Of a stretch of DNA of 64,000 nt, positions 1 through 12,198 are shown in pieces. Below the pieces are notes generated by a model, which worked only from the letters and a program-made list of their open reading frames with translations, did not search any database and was not told the origin of the DNA. Position 1 is the stretch's first letter, and the number at the start of each line of letters is the position of its first letter. Source of the stretch: Pseudovirgaria hyperparasitica (Eukaryota; Ascomycota; Dothideomycetes; Acrospermales; Acrospermaceae). The stretch is taken from the NCBI RefSeq assembly GCF_010093815.1, contig NW_022985550.1, positions 943,074 to 1,007,073 on the forward strand, read 5' to 3'. The translations under genes were made by a program, and so were the position numbers.

Positions 1-3000
1 TCGAAGCCGAAGCTGTCCACACAGCATTCTTCGGCCATCTACCTGTGTTAAAAGACAACGAAACGACAGAAGACCAGAAAGAGAGCCTCCTAGTAGGATC
101 GATCAAAACTGTGATCGGGCACACCGAGAGTACAGCTGGAATTGCTGGTATCCTTAAAGCGGTACAAGCCATTAAGCATGGCTATGTGCCCCCGAATATG
201 CATTTCAAGAATTTGAGCTCCCGGGTAGCTCCGTTCTACAATAACCTTCAGATCCCTACCGAATTAACTCCTTGGCCGCAGCTGGAAGAAGGTCTGCCGC
301 GCAGAGTATCAGTCAACTCTTTTGGGTTTGGAGGGACTAACGCTCATGTCATTCTCGAAAGCTTCGATCGTAGTGCGGTTGCTATCCAGAAGCGCCCATT
401 GTTCTCGCCCTTTGTGTTCTCAGCACAGTCAAAGCAGGCACTTGCTGGAAACTTTTCATCTTATATGAATTATCTCGACCAACATCCTGATGTAGACGCG
501 TCAGACCTAGCTTGGATGCTCCGTTCCAGACGATCACACTTACCTCTACGAGTGTCCTTCCCAGCCTCATCGACAGCGCAGTTACAGGCCACTCTAGAGA
601 AACTGACGGCGAACTTTCAGCTGGAACCCAAGACAACACCTGTTAATCGCCAGACAAAACTCCTCGGTATATTTACTGGTCAAGGTGCTCAATGGCCGCG
701 TATGGGAGCGCAGTTGATCGAACAGTCTCAACACGCTTCCAACATCCTCGCTGAGCTTGATCAGGCACTTGCGGAGCTTCCCTTGCACCGCCCTACGTGG
801 ACATTGCGCGAAGAGATCCTCGCCGATGCCGCATCAAGCAACGTCATGAAAGCTAGCGTTTCGCAGCCTCTTTGCAATGCAGTTCAAATTCTCCTTGTCG
901 ATCTGCTCAAACTCGCTGGGATCGAGTTCTCTGTCATAGTGGGACACTCTGGAGGAGAGATCGCTTGCGCCTACGCCGCTGGAAAACTCTCAGCGCGCGA
1001 CGCCATTCGCATCGCCTACTATCGCGGCCTTCACTCCAATCTCGCATGTGGCCAAAATGGTGTCCAGGGTGCTATGATTGCGGTGGGTACAACTCTTGAG
1101 GATGCAGAGGAGCTTTGCAGTGATGAAGTTTTCGAAGGAAGAATTAAACTAGCCGCTTGCAATTCTCCGTCGAGCATGACCCTCTCTGGTGATGAGGATG
1201 CCATTGACGAAGCTATTGAAGTTCTGAAAGACGAAAAGAAATTTGTGCGGAAGCTTCGAGTGGACAAAGGCTATCATTCGCACCACATGATCCCATGTGC
1301 AGAAGAGTATCTGAAGTCAATGAAGAGTATCTCCATTGACCAGACTCGCAATACCAATGCAGGTTGCACATGGGTGTCAAGTGTGTTCCCCGACCAGCCT
1401 TGGGAGGAGATGGGTAAGATCGACAATCAATATTGGGTGGACAATCTTCTGTCTCCAGTTTTGTTTAAGCAGGCTATCGAGCGAGCGGCATCTTTGGGAC
1501 CATTCGATGCTGCTATCGAAATCGGTCCCCACCCATCTCTGAAAGGCCCTGTACGAGAAACGTTACAGGATTTGAAGGTTGAAATAGCATATACTGGTAC
1601 GCTTAAGCGAGGCGAGAGTGACATTGCTAGCACGTCCGAAACTCTTGGTTACCTCTGGACCCAGCTGGATCATCTGGACATTGATTTCGACCGATACGAG
1701 AGCACTTTGACTGGGGGAACATCGCACGACTTTCTTTCAGACTTACCCCTATACCAGTGGAATCACACCCAGTCTTACTGGCACGAGTCCAACCAGTCCA
1801 AGAACCTACGCCGACGAAGTGAGCCCGTTCATCCGCTCTTGGGTGATCTCCTACAGAACAGCACCGCAAACAACCTCACGTGGAAGAATTTTCTCCGGCC
1901 ACAAGATCTGCCATGGATCCATGAGCATCAGATCCAAGGGCAAAGCGTGTTCCCTGCCGCCGGATATGCTTCTACAGCTATCGACTCGGCCAGATATGTC
2001 GTACCTAACCAATCTATCAAGGTGATCGAATTGGAGGGTCTGACTATCCATCAAGCCATGGTTTTCGATTCGAAGAACGAAGAGAGTGGCATCGAAGTCC
2101 AGTTCACGGTCTTCAACATTGATCGAGAATCGCAAGACCTTGTCACTGCTCGTTTTACATATGAGTGCTACGACTCAGCTGGTTCTACTGAGTTGGTAGC
2201 CAGTGGAAAGCTTATCATTGTCGTTGGTGAGGACAATGCCGTAGCTCTACCAGCCGACAACCCCTTCGAAGCCCACATGCTTGATGTTTCGACTCCCACA
2301 TTCTACAAGTCTTTGAAGGATGTCGGTTACGATTACACAGGCACCTTTCAAGCATTGGACAATTTGAAGAGAAAGCTCGGGAAAGCCTCTGGATCCTTAG
2401 CTATTGCTACTACTCAGTACGAGGGTGGAGCAATCACAATTCACCCGGGTGTCCTTGATGCCTCGTTCCACTCAATCTTGCTAGCATACAGCTATCCTGG
2501 GGATGGCCAGCTATGGTCACTGCATCTTCCCACAAGCATTCGCAGAATCCGAGTCGATGTATCAGTTTGCGAAAATGCCTTAGCGAAAGCAAGTCAGGTC
2601 TCGTTCGTTGCCACGATCCCTGATGTATCGACGCTGAACCGTGCATCAGGCTTTGGGGGAGATGTTGAGATACACAGTCCAACTGGAGATCATTCTGCTA
2701 TTCAAGTGGAGGGTCTCCGCGTTGTCCCCATGGCTGAAGCTACATCCGCAGATGACAAGAAGTTGTTCTACTCCACTAAATGGGTTGAAGCTTCACCAAC
2801 GGCGGAGATTAGCCACGAAGTCTTCCAGGCATCTGACTACGAGATGGAGCTGGCTGAGGTTCTCGAGCGGGGTCATTATTTCTATCTTCGCCAGCTTGAA
2901 CACCAAATCCCATCAGACCATCCGGGGCGCACTGATGAGTTCAATGCTGCTTACCTGAACTGGGCAACTCACACTCACAAACTTGTCAGCGAGGATCGTC

Positions 3001-6000
3001 ATCCATATGGGAAGCGTGATTGGATCAACGACAATGAGGATCAAATCAACGCTCTTGCTGCACCGTTCTCGGACCGTCCGGAGATCAAGGCGATGAAGGT
3101 CGTCGGCGAGCAAATGCCTCGTGCTATTCGTGGCGAGACCTCTATGCTTGAGCATCTTATACCAAACATTCTGACCGATTACTACACTAGAGCACTAGGT
3201 TTATCCCAAGTCTCAGTGCTGGCGGAAACTGTTCAGCAGATCGTGCGGAGATATCCACAGGCCAAAATCTTGGAAGTCGGAGCTGGTACTGGAGGCGCAA
3301 CACGCCAGGTCTTGAAGCACATCGGCAATACGAATGGTGATGAGCTTGCGCAATGGACGTATACGTACACAGATGTGTCTGCCGGTTTCTTCGAAGATGC
3401 CCAGGAAGAGTTCCACCTCTTTCTCGATCAGATGTCATTCCGTGTCTTTGATCTTGAGAGGGACGCCGCTACTCAAGGCTTCGAAACAGGATCCTACGAT
3501 ATCGTCGTGGCCTCCTTGGTGTTACACACAACGAAGAGTCTTGAGGAAACATGCCGACGCGTTCGTTCTCTACTCAAACCTGGTGGATTCCTTGTCTTTT
3601 ATGAGATCACCAACACAGATCTTATCAGACATACTGGTCTCTTTGGTTGCTTGCCCGGCTGGTGGGCTGGTCTTGCAGAGGGCCGCACTTTGATCCCGGC
3701 TGTGGATGAGTCTGAATGGGACTCAGTCTTGCGCAAGACCGGATTCTCTGGAGTGGATACAATGAGCCCGCTTCTGAGCCAGAAGGCATTCTGTAATTCA
3801 GTCTTGGTTTCTCAGGCTATTGACCATCAAGTCGAAGCGCTTAGAGAGCCTCTAATGGCACAGCCATCCCTGCACGATGAGAAATTGGCACTTGCCAATC
3901 TTTACATCGTCGGAGGCTCGACCCTTCGAACATCTCGGCTGATCGAGGAGATTCAGAGATCAATTCACTCGTTCTGCAACCAAATCACCAAAGTGAAGAC
4001 CTTGGACAGCATGAAGAACTACGAAGTGGTAAAAGAGGACACTGTGCTTGTACTGCAGGATCTTGACCAGCCTGTCTTCAAAGACATCACAACCGGTACG
4101 TTCGATGCCGTGAAAGACTTGTTCGGGTCTGAGAAGAACATTGTCTGGGTCACACAGAATCGTCTGACAGACAATCCCTACTCAAATATCCCCGCTGGAT
4201 TCGCTCGTCCCTCAGTATGGGAGACTCCAGAGCTCCGTTATCAGTTCATCGACTTCCAAAATGTTCAGAAGATCAATGCCCGGGTACTGACCGAAGCTGT
4301 CCTTCGCTTCCAGACTCTAGGCTCCGTGCATGAGCCTTCTTTGAAGAACGTGTTATGGTCGGTGGAAACTGAGATTATCATTGATGATCAAGGTCGCGAA
4401 TGGATCCCACGGTTACAAGCAGCGGAACGTGCTAACAAGCGCTACAACTCCGCTCTTCGACCGACTAGCCATGTTGTCCGACCCCAGAATCAGTCCGTTG
4501 CAATCGCTTATATTGACAACACATACAAGCTTGTTGAGGCTCCAGCCAAACCTGCCTCTGGAAAGAGCGAATCGATAGTCTCACTTCAAGTCAGTCACTC
4601 GAGCCTTCACGCTATCAGGACCGAAGCCGGGAACGCTTTCGTCGTCATTGGTACCTTAACAACCTCGCCTGGGAAGTTCATTGCTTTGAGCACGGTTCAA
4701 GCATCTGTTGTCCATGTCCAAAAAGATACCCTAGTACCCATTACTGATAACATCATGGACGAAGCGCTGCTCACTCAACATGTTGCTGCACAACTTCTCC
4801 AAGCACAATTGATCGGCTCTCTTGAAAAAGGGGAAATAGTTCTGGTTCATAATGCGACAACACTGCTTGTGTCGCTGTTGCGTAGTCACGCCGATCGAGC
4901 TGGGGCGAAGGTGTTCTTTACTACGACATCACCGGAGCTTGCAAAGTCAAAAGGATATGTGTACTTGGACAAATACCTACGCCAGTCGCAGATCAAGTCC
5001 CTGCTTCCTAGTGAAGTCACTCGCTTCATAGATTTCGACACCCTTGAAGGCACTAACAGTCACTCGTCTTCTATATTGACATGGATTCCTCGTCAGATAC
5101 AGCCCGTTCGCGTCACTGATTACCTTAAAGACGAGGGATCTCCAATATTGGCGGATGATCACACCTTGAATATTCTGTCACAGGCTGTAGAGGACGCTGA
5201 ACGTAGCATGGCTCTGTTCAAAGACACCATTATCGCAATCAGCGTGGCAGATCTCCCTGAAAGGATAGTTAAGCTCGGTCCCTTGACGATAGTTGATTGG
5301 AATGCCACCTCAGTCACACTTTCCGTGCAGACAGTCAAGCCTCGCATTAGACCAGACAGAACCTATTGGATGGTCGGTCTCTCAAGAGACATGGGTCTTT
5401 CTCTTGCTGACTATCTGATCGATAACGGCGCGAAACATTTGGTCATCACCAGTAGAAGCCCTCACGTCGACCCGACATGGCTCGCGAATGCAGAGCGTAA
5501 AGGAGCGAACGTCCGTATTATCAGCTGCGACGTCACCGATTTCAACTCGCTCAAGAACGCATTATCAGACGTTGAACGCTCCATGCCGCCTGTTGCAGGA
5601 GTCGCACAGGGGGCTATGGTGCTCCGTGATGTTCTTACACGCGAGATGAAACTAGAAGAGCTGAACGACGTTCTTCGACCCAAGGTGGATGGCAGCCTGA
5701 ACTTGGACCGTCTCTTCAGCAGCCACAAACTGGATTTCTTTGTCTTCTTCTCCTCCGCGGCAGCCATCACTGGCAACGCAGGTCAAGCAAACTATGCAGC
5801 GGCAAACTTTTTCATGATGAGTCTGGCCAAGCAACGCCGTGGTCGTGGACTTCCAGCCTCCGTCATGGATCTTGGTCCTATTCTAGGTACGGGCTATGTC
5901 ACGCGTGAGATTGCGCACGAGCTTGCTCGACCGCTCCAGGAGCGTGGTCTCATGGCTTTGTCCGAGCGCGACATTCATCAAATCTTCGCCGAAGCTATCA

Positions 6001-9000
6001 ATGCAAGCACAGCTGAAAGTGATGGCGAAGAAGCACATATGACCACAGGCTTGACATCACTTCCGGCCACGGCACCCAATCGTCCTCTTTGGTATAACTA
6101 TGCTCAATTCGGTTGTTTGACTGTCCGCGACAGCCAGGATTCCTCGCACACCACCGACACTCAAGCTGGACTGTCGATTAAGGACAGATTGGCAGCAGCT
6201 AATAGTAGCGAGGACGTAGAGGTAGTGATCAGAGGTGAGGCCATGAAACCTACTTAATAAGAGACTCGGAGCAGTATAGCTAACATCGCCTATAGAATCA
6301 TTTATCGAGGAAATGAGGAACATGCTTCATCTTTCCGAAGATTATGCCATCACTCCGGCAGTTCGCACCGATGAGCTAGGTCTTGACTCCTTGGTTGCAG
6401 TCCGTATTCGGTCTTGGTTCTTGAAGCACTTCCAAGTCAACATTCCCGCGCTCAGAATCATGAAAGGTGCAGCGTTGCAGGAACTCGTTGACTTTGCCGT
6501 CACGGGCACTCCTACAGAACTCACTCCCTTGCTAGCACCTCCTGCGCCAAGCGAAGAGCAAATTTCTGCTGAAGACACCACGGTCCCATCGAGCACCCAG
6601 GTTTCATCTGGGTCGTCTGGGTCATCCTCGGACGCCGGCGAAACAACGAACACGACGGTGCAGAACTCTGTCGCGGATCTCAAGCTCGAGAAGTCAGGGG
6701 AAGATAGTGCACCCCAGCCGGAAGAGCTAAACTTGACAAGGTTCGGACGCCTCTCCTACACCCAATCATCCTTCATGTTTGTTCATGAATTACTGCCAGA
6801 TAAAACGACTCTAAACAATACAGGGATGGTAGCTCTTAGAGGAGAATTGCGAATGGTCGATCTCGGAAAAGCCGTGCAGGCAATCGGTGAGCGACACGAA
6901 ATCCTCCGGACATGTATCTGCGTACGTGACGGCCGCCTCGTTCAAGGGGTTGTGGATAAACCAACGTTGAAGTTGGAGTACAAACGTATACGTACACGGC
7001 AGGATCTTGACGCTGAGTACGCGGCTCTTAGGAACCATGCGTTTGATCTAGCCAGCGGGCAGAATACTCGGATGATCATCTTTTCGCACTCCGCCCGCGA
7101 TCACTATTTCGCGTTGTCGACTCATCACATGTTCTTCGATCGTGCGAGCACCGACATCTTCATGGCAGACCTGGAACGAATTTATAATAAGCAAAAGCCA
7201 ACGGTTGTCTCACCGCTCCAATACTTGGACTTCGCGGAAGACCAGCATACTGAGGCTGTTGAGGGACGTTTTAACAACGCACTTGCATACTGGCGGACGG
7301 AGTTCGAGACACTGCCAGAGACACTTCCACTTCATCGCAGCAAGGTTGCTACACGCAGTCCAATGGAACAATACAAGTCATGGACACCCGAGCTCCGTAT
7401 TGATCCAACATTAGCTGCTAAAGTACGTCAGATCGCGCGCAAGCACCGGTCGACGCCATTTCACTTCCATCTCGCAGCCATACACGTTCTTCTGTTCCGT
7501 TGGCTTGGTACTGAAGACGTCTGCATTGGGATGGCTGATGGTGGGCGACGTGATGAGCAGGGCTGGTCAGCTCTGGGGCCCTTCCTGAACATGTTGCCTT
7601 TGCGTCTTCGATCATCAGCACAGCAAGTGTTCAGCGACTCAATTGTGCAAGCACGCGACAAGGCTCACTCAGCTCTCAACTCGGCGGTTCCCTGGGAGAT
7701 GATACTGGATGAGCTCAATGTCGAGCGACCTGCCACACACTCGCCAATCGCGCAAGCGTTCATTAACTACGCGGAGACAAGTGTTGAAAGCGGAAAATCT
7801 TTCCTGGGTTGTGACATGAAACTACTTGTGGAGGATCAAGCTGAGATGCCCTACGATTATGCATTTACCATCATCAATAATACTGCCGGCGAAACGCGAA
7901 TTGTTCTAAATGTGCAAAAATCTCTGTATTCGGAAGACGACGCAACACTGTTAGCTCATGGCTATGAAGACATCATCCGAGAATTTGCAGCCGCACCCGA
8001 AAGTGCAGTCGGCAGTACCTTCAAATTTCGGGAGGTAGCTCTGCAGGATGCCATTCGTCTGGGTAGAGGCAAGTAATTGTTAGTTATTCACTAGAATCTT
8101 TCACTGACTAGATCAGGACCATCATTCACGTCCAGCTGGCCTCAGACCTTGTCACACCAATTCGATGAGATCTCGCACACCATTCCTGAAAAGGTCGCTG
8201 TCACTGATGACGAAGGCCATGCAATGACTTATCCTGAGCTCAGCCGCTGCGTTGACCACATTGCATCCGCACTGCTGGTTCGTAATATCAACCCCGGGGA
8301 CAGAGTCGCTGTCTTTCAGCACCCGTCTATCTACTGGGCCGCATCTGTGCTTGCAATCCTCAAAGTTGGAGCGGTCTACGTCCCTCTTGACGCTGCCACG
8401 CCTGTCGCACGGCTATCCCTCATCGTCAATGACAGCGACCCTGCAGCCATACTGGTCCACGAGCAGACCAAAGAACTGTCAGGATCACTGCGTCCAGCTC
8501 AAGAATTACCAATTATCGACGTCTCCAATCTTAATGAAGAGCCGAAAGATGCTCTACCCATCTTAGCCACCCCTGAATCAGCAGCGATCATCCTGTACAC
8601 AAGCGGCTCAACAGGAACTCCAAAAGGTGTTGTGTTGTCACATGCAAGTCTCAAGCATGAGTTCGACCATTGCGCAGCAACATATGGACTGGGTCCAAGG
8701 GACGTCGTCCTTCAACAAAGCGCTTGGAGTTTTGACTTGTCCGTCACTCAACTCTTCATGGCCGTGACGGTCGGGGCTCGATTACATTCAGTATCTCACC
8801 TCGTCCGACCTGACGCGCGCCGCATTTCAGATCTCATTCAACAAGAAGGCATTTCTACTACATATGCTACCCCGACCGAATATCGAGGCTGGCTGAGACA
8901 CCAACAGTCATTGAAAGATGCTCCGTCGTGGAATCTTGCCTTGGTCGCGGGCGAAGCAGTTACCGAACCTCTGCTGGAGATGTTCCGCGACCTTGAACGA

Positions 9001-11151
9001 CCTGATCTACGCCTTTTCAATGTTTACGGACCTACAGAAACATGTTGCGGTTCTACCAAATTTCAACTCGACTACAAAACACGAGCAGTTTATGGAAGTG
9101 TTGTACCTGTTGGCCCAGCATCCGCCAATGAATGTTTTTACATCGTCGACGAGGGCCTGAATCTTCAACCAGTGGGCCAAAGTGGTGAGATTCTCATTGG
9201 AGGGGTTGGAGTCGCTCTGGAATATCTCAACAATCCTGAACGTACTGCAGCTTCTTTCCTTGAGGATGGATTTTCAACCCACCCTGATGTCTTTGGAGGA
9301 AGGAAAACAGCCATGATCTACCGAACTGGAGACGTGGGATTTCTGCAGTCGGATGGTACGCTTGTTCTCAAAGGACGGATCGGCGGCGATACAGAGATCA
9401 AATTGAATGGGGTCCGCATTGATCTACAGGACATCGAGCAGACAGTACTTCGTGCTTCTCTGGGCCGGCTATCTGACGCTGTGGCATCCCTCCGCACTAC
9501 ATCAACCGGCGCTGGAAAGTACATGGTTGTGTTCGTTATCTGCTCATCTTCTGTAGATGATGGCGACCGCGATGCATTCGTTGCAAATCTACTGCGCAAC
9601 CTGCCCCTTCCACGGAACATGCTACCATCGACAATCATCCCAGTGCAAAGTCTTCCTCGGACCCTAGCCGGTAAACTGGATAGGAAGGCTGTAGCCGATA
9701 TCCAATTCGCGTCACAGTCGAACCACGACGTTACACTCGAAAAGTCAACAATGACTAAGAACGAAGAAAGGTGTCGCGATCTTTGGACCTCCGTCATACC
9801 AGGTGATGTGTCAAGTCTTCATAGAATAACCAAAGATTCTGATTTCTTCAGCGTGGGTGGCTCGTCAATGCAACTGATTGAGCTCCAACATAAATTCAGC
9901 GAAGAGCTTCAGATCAAAGTTTCACTACTCGAACTCATGAAATCATGTTCTCTGAGAGAAATGGCTCGACTTCTTGGCGGTGAAAGCGTCGATCAAGCGC
10001 CAGATACGTCGAGCAACGAGATCGATTGGGACGCTGAGACGAGCCTGGATCCTGGTTTGGATGCTGCGTTTAGCACAGTCACTGAACCACAACTTCATGG
10101 GATCCAACCTGTTTCCAACCCGCCAAGTACAATCATCCTCACCGGGGCGACCGGCTTTCTAGGCCAGCATATTCTGCACTCCCTGCTCCAAGATCCCAAC
10201 ATCAACGCCGTGATATGCGTCGCCAACAGATTGTCGCCGGCCCGCAAAGCACTATTTTCCGACCTGAGCGCAACATACCCAAACAAAACCATCGAAGCCC
10301 TTGAGGGCGACTTGCGTTCTCCACTCCTCGGCTTGGAATCATCTCTTGCGACCCGCATTTTCGACACCGCCGACGCCGTCATCCATAACGGCGCCGATGT
10401 TTCGCATCTGAAGACCTACCCGCTTCTTCGTGCCGCAAACGTCGAGAGTACAAAGATTCTCACACGTTTATGCGCCCCGCGCCGCATTCCACTCCATTAC
10501 ATCTCCACTGCTGGCGTCGTCATGTACAGCGGCACAACCTCCATCGTGCCAACCAGTGTGCGAAATACACCGCCCCCGACGACCGGCACATATGGATATA
10601 TCGCGAGTAAGTGGGCAAGCGAAGTGTACCTCGAGCGTGCAACCAACGCAGCCATGGCTGCAGGATCCCGCATGCCGGTCTTCATCCATCGCCCAAGTAG
10701 CATCCTGCGCCCCGAAGACGAGTCCCTGACAGAGGGCGAAAGTCCGGCGGCAGATGTGCTTCAAAACATGCTATATTACGCGCAACGCGTGCGCGCCGTA
10801 CCGGATGTACCGAGTTTGAGGAAGGGGTGGGTGGACTTGGTCCGTCCGGAAACTGTTGTAAGAGGGATCATGAGCGCGCTTGTCGACAGTACCGCAGATG
10901 AAGAAAAAGGTAGTGTTGGTGGGCTGAGGTATCTGTTTGAGAGTGGGGATGAGGAGATTCGCTTGGACGGGATAAGTGACTGGATTCAGAAGAAAGCAGG
11001 GGGAAGCAGAACGGAAGAAGTCGAAGAGATTAGCCTCGGGGAATGGATTCGGAGGGCTGAAGAAGCTGGCTTGAGCGAGGGTATGTCGGCGGTATTCAGA
11101 GGCCTAGGCGAGGAGGCAGGACTGAGCTTTCCGCGACTGGCGAAGGCGTGA
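1..11151 (+). CDS. PKS-NRPS hybrid megasynthase, 5' end cut by window
   Basis: Builds a reduced, C-methylated polyketide and joins it to one amino acid. The reading frame is open from base 3. Domains in order: end of KS (GHTESTAG, NSFGFGGTNAHV, to ~370); AT (GQGAQW ~678, GHSGGE ~945); DH (EHQIQG...FPAAGY ~1925, LDASFH ~2455); C-methyltransferase (EVGAGTGGATR ~3280); a ~1.4 kb ER-like stretch with no visible nucleotide-binding motif; KR (~5370-5900, SSAAA and NYAAANF); ACP (LGLDSL ~6375); condensation (HHMFFDR ~7125); adenylation (YTSGSTGTPKG ~8596, NVYGPTET ~9022, YRTGD ~9320); thiolation (GGSS ~9856); C-terminal reductase (TGATGFLG ~10141, YIASK ~10596). Exons: 3-6234, 6296 to 8062 or 8068, 8117-11151. 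The release domain keeps the SDR YxxxK, which favours reductive release, although Dieckmann cyclisation is not excluded. The silent ER implies a trans-acting ER, not present here. The amino acid cannot be read with confidence. Confidence 0.95.
6235..6295 (+). other. Intron between KR and ACP of the PKS-NRPS
   Basis: The donor GTGAGG follows ..ATCAGA-G, and the acceptor is CCTATAG with a TAAC branch motif about 20 bp upstream. Removing these 61 bases joins the KR end to the ACP start (..VIRESFIEEMRN..) without a frame break, whereas reading through gives a stop at once. Confidence 0.85.
8069..8116 (+). other. Intron between C and A domains, GC or weak GT donor
   Basis: The acceptor is GATCAG ending at 8116. 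Two donors keep the frame: GCAAGT at 8069 (a textbook AG/GCAAGT GC-AG site, 48-nt intron) and GTAGAG at 8063 (GT-AG but a poor consensus, 54-nt intron). They differ by two codons (Gly-Arg). The intron itself is required, because the frame meets TAA at 8074. Confidence 0.7.
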
Positions 11152-12198
11152 AGAAGTCCCAGCTTTGATGTCAAAAGTATAACTTGATCCTATCTCTCCT
11201 ATTTTTTATGAATATTTTTATAAAACTTTTGATTGACTTTACTATACATATATATGTGTTGGGATCCGCCTTATTAAGATAATATATACTACTATATCTA
11301 GAACCCTACTGAATGATCCAACCGCTTCTATCTTGATAGTTAGGTTTTATTATCGAGGGGCTATTGATCAGGCGATATAGAAGGGCTAAACTTAGGAGAT
11401 AAGGATAAGATGCGATAGTGCAGCTATAGACGGCTTTAGTAGATAGACTCTGGTATAGAAAAACGGAGTAAGGTGAACGGCTAACGGTTTTCAGTACTCT
11501 TATAACAGTGTCTAGTTATCTAGTTGCAGCGAGAGTGGCACGACGGAGGCCTACGACGACATGATAGTGCTCGCCGTGGTGATCGAAGTTGGGACGCGCG
11601 AGGCTCGAGTAAGATAGACACGCTTATGGAACCTCCCTCCTCTGGCTGGCTGAGCTACCAGTATATATGACTTCATATACGCGTCGCTGGTAACGCTACT
11701 TTTGCAAAAGCTCACCTTATCGCTTGGTACGCTTCCGACAAGTGGTATGCTAAAACATCTGACTCCTCCTACACCCTGCATGCTGCTGTAGAGGAAAAGC
11801 TATCTTTTTGGTGCTGGCTTGGAAACGAAACAAGTCTCTAATAGCACGAAGTCAAGCTTCGATGGACAACTATGGACCAGGTACCACATGATAAAGATAA
11901 GAGACACCAACCTGTTTCAACGTCTATGTACACAAGAATGGGAATACTCTTCCGTAGGCCACAAGCGGTTCCGGCCTATACCAGACAATCAACCTGTCAT
12001 GCAAATACACGACTTACGAGATCAACCGGGGTATCTCAAGGACGATAGAAATCGATGCGATGCTCTATGCCAGTCTCCGGTTGTATTTCCGTAGACAATC
12101 GGAATAACTCCTGAAAATGCAACAACCTCTACAAGAACGCCATGTATGATTCAGTAGATATTACTTCAGCACAGCGGACGCTACTAATTCTGCTTTTA
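11152..12198. other. Non-coding spacer right of the PKS-NRPS
   Basis: 1.05 kb between the megasynthase stop and the sirtuin stop. The first ~300 bases are AT-rich (listed separately). The remainder has ordinary composition, and its short frames show no recognisable protein. It should hold the 3' UTRs of the two convergent genes. Confidence 0.7.
11181..11460. repeat. AT-rich, RIP-like relic island
   Basis: A TA-rich stretch (runs such as tatacatatatatg and aatatatacta) begins just after the PKS-NRPS stop and fades toward 11460. Such islands in Pezizomycotina are usually decayed repeats mutated by RIP (C to T at CpA). No terminal repeats or coding remnants are visible. It marks the right edge of the biosynthetic locus. 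Confidence 0.5.
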
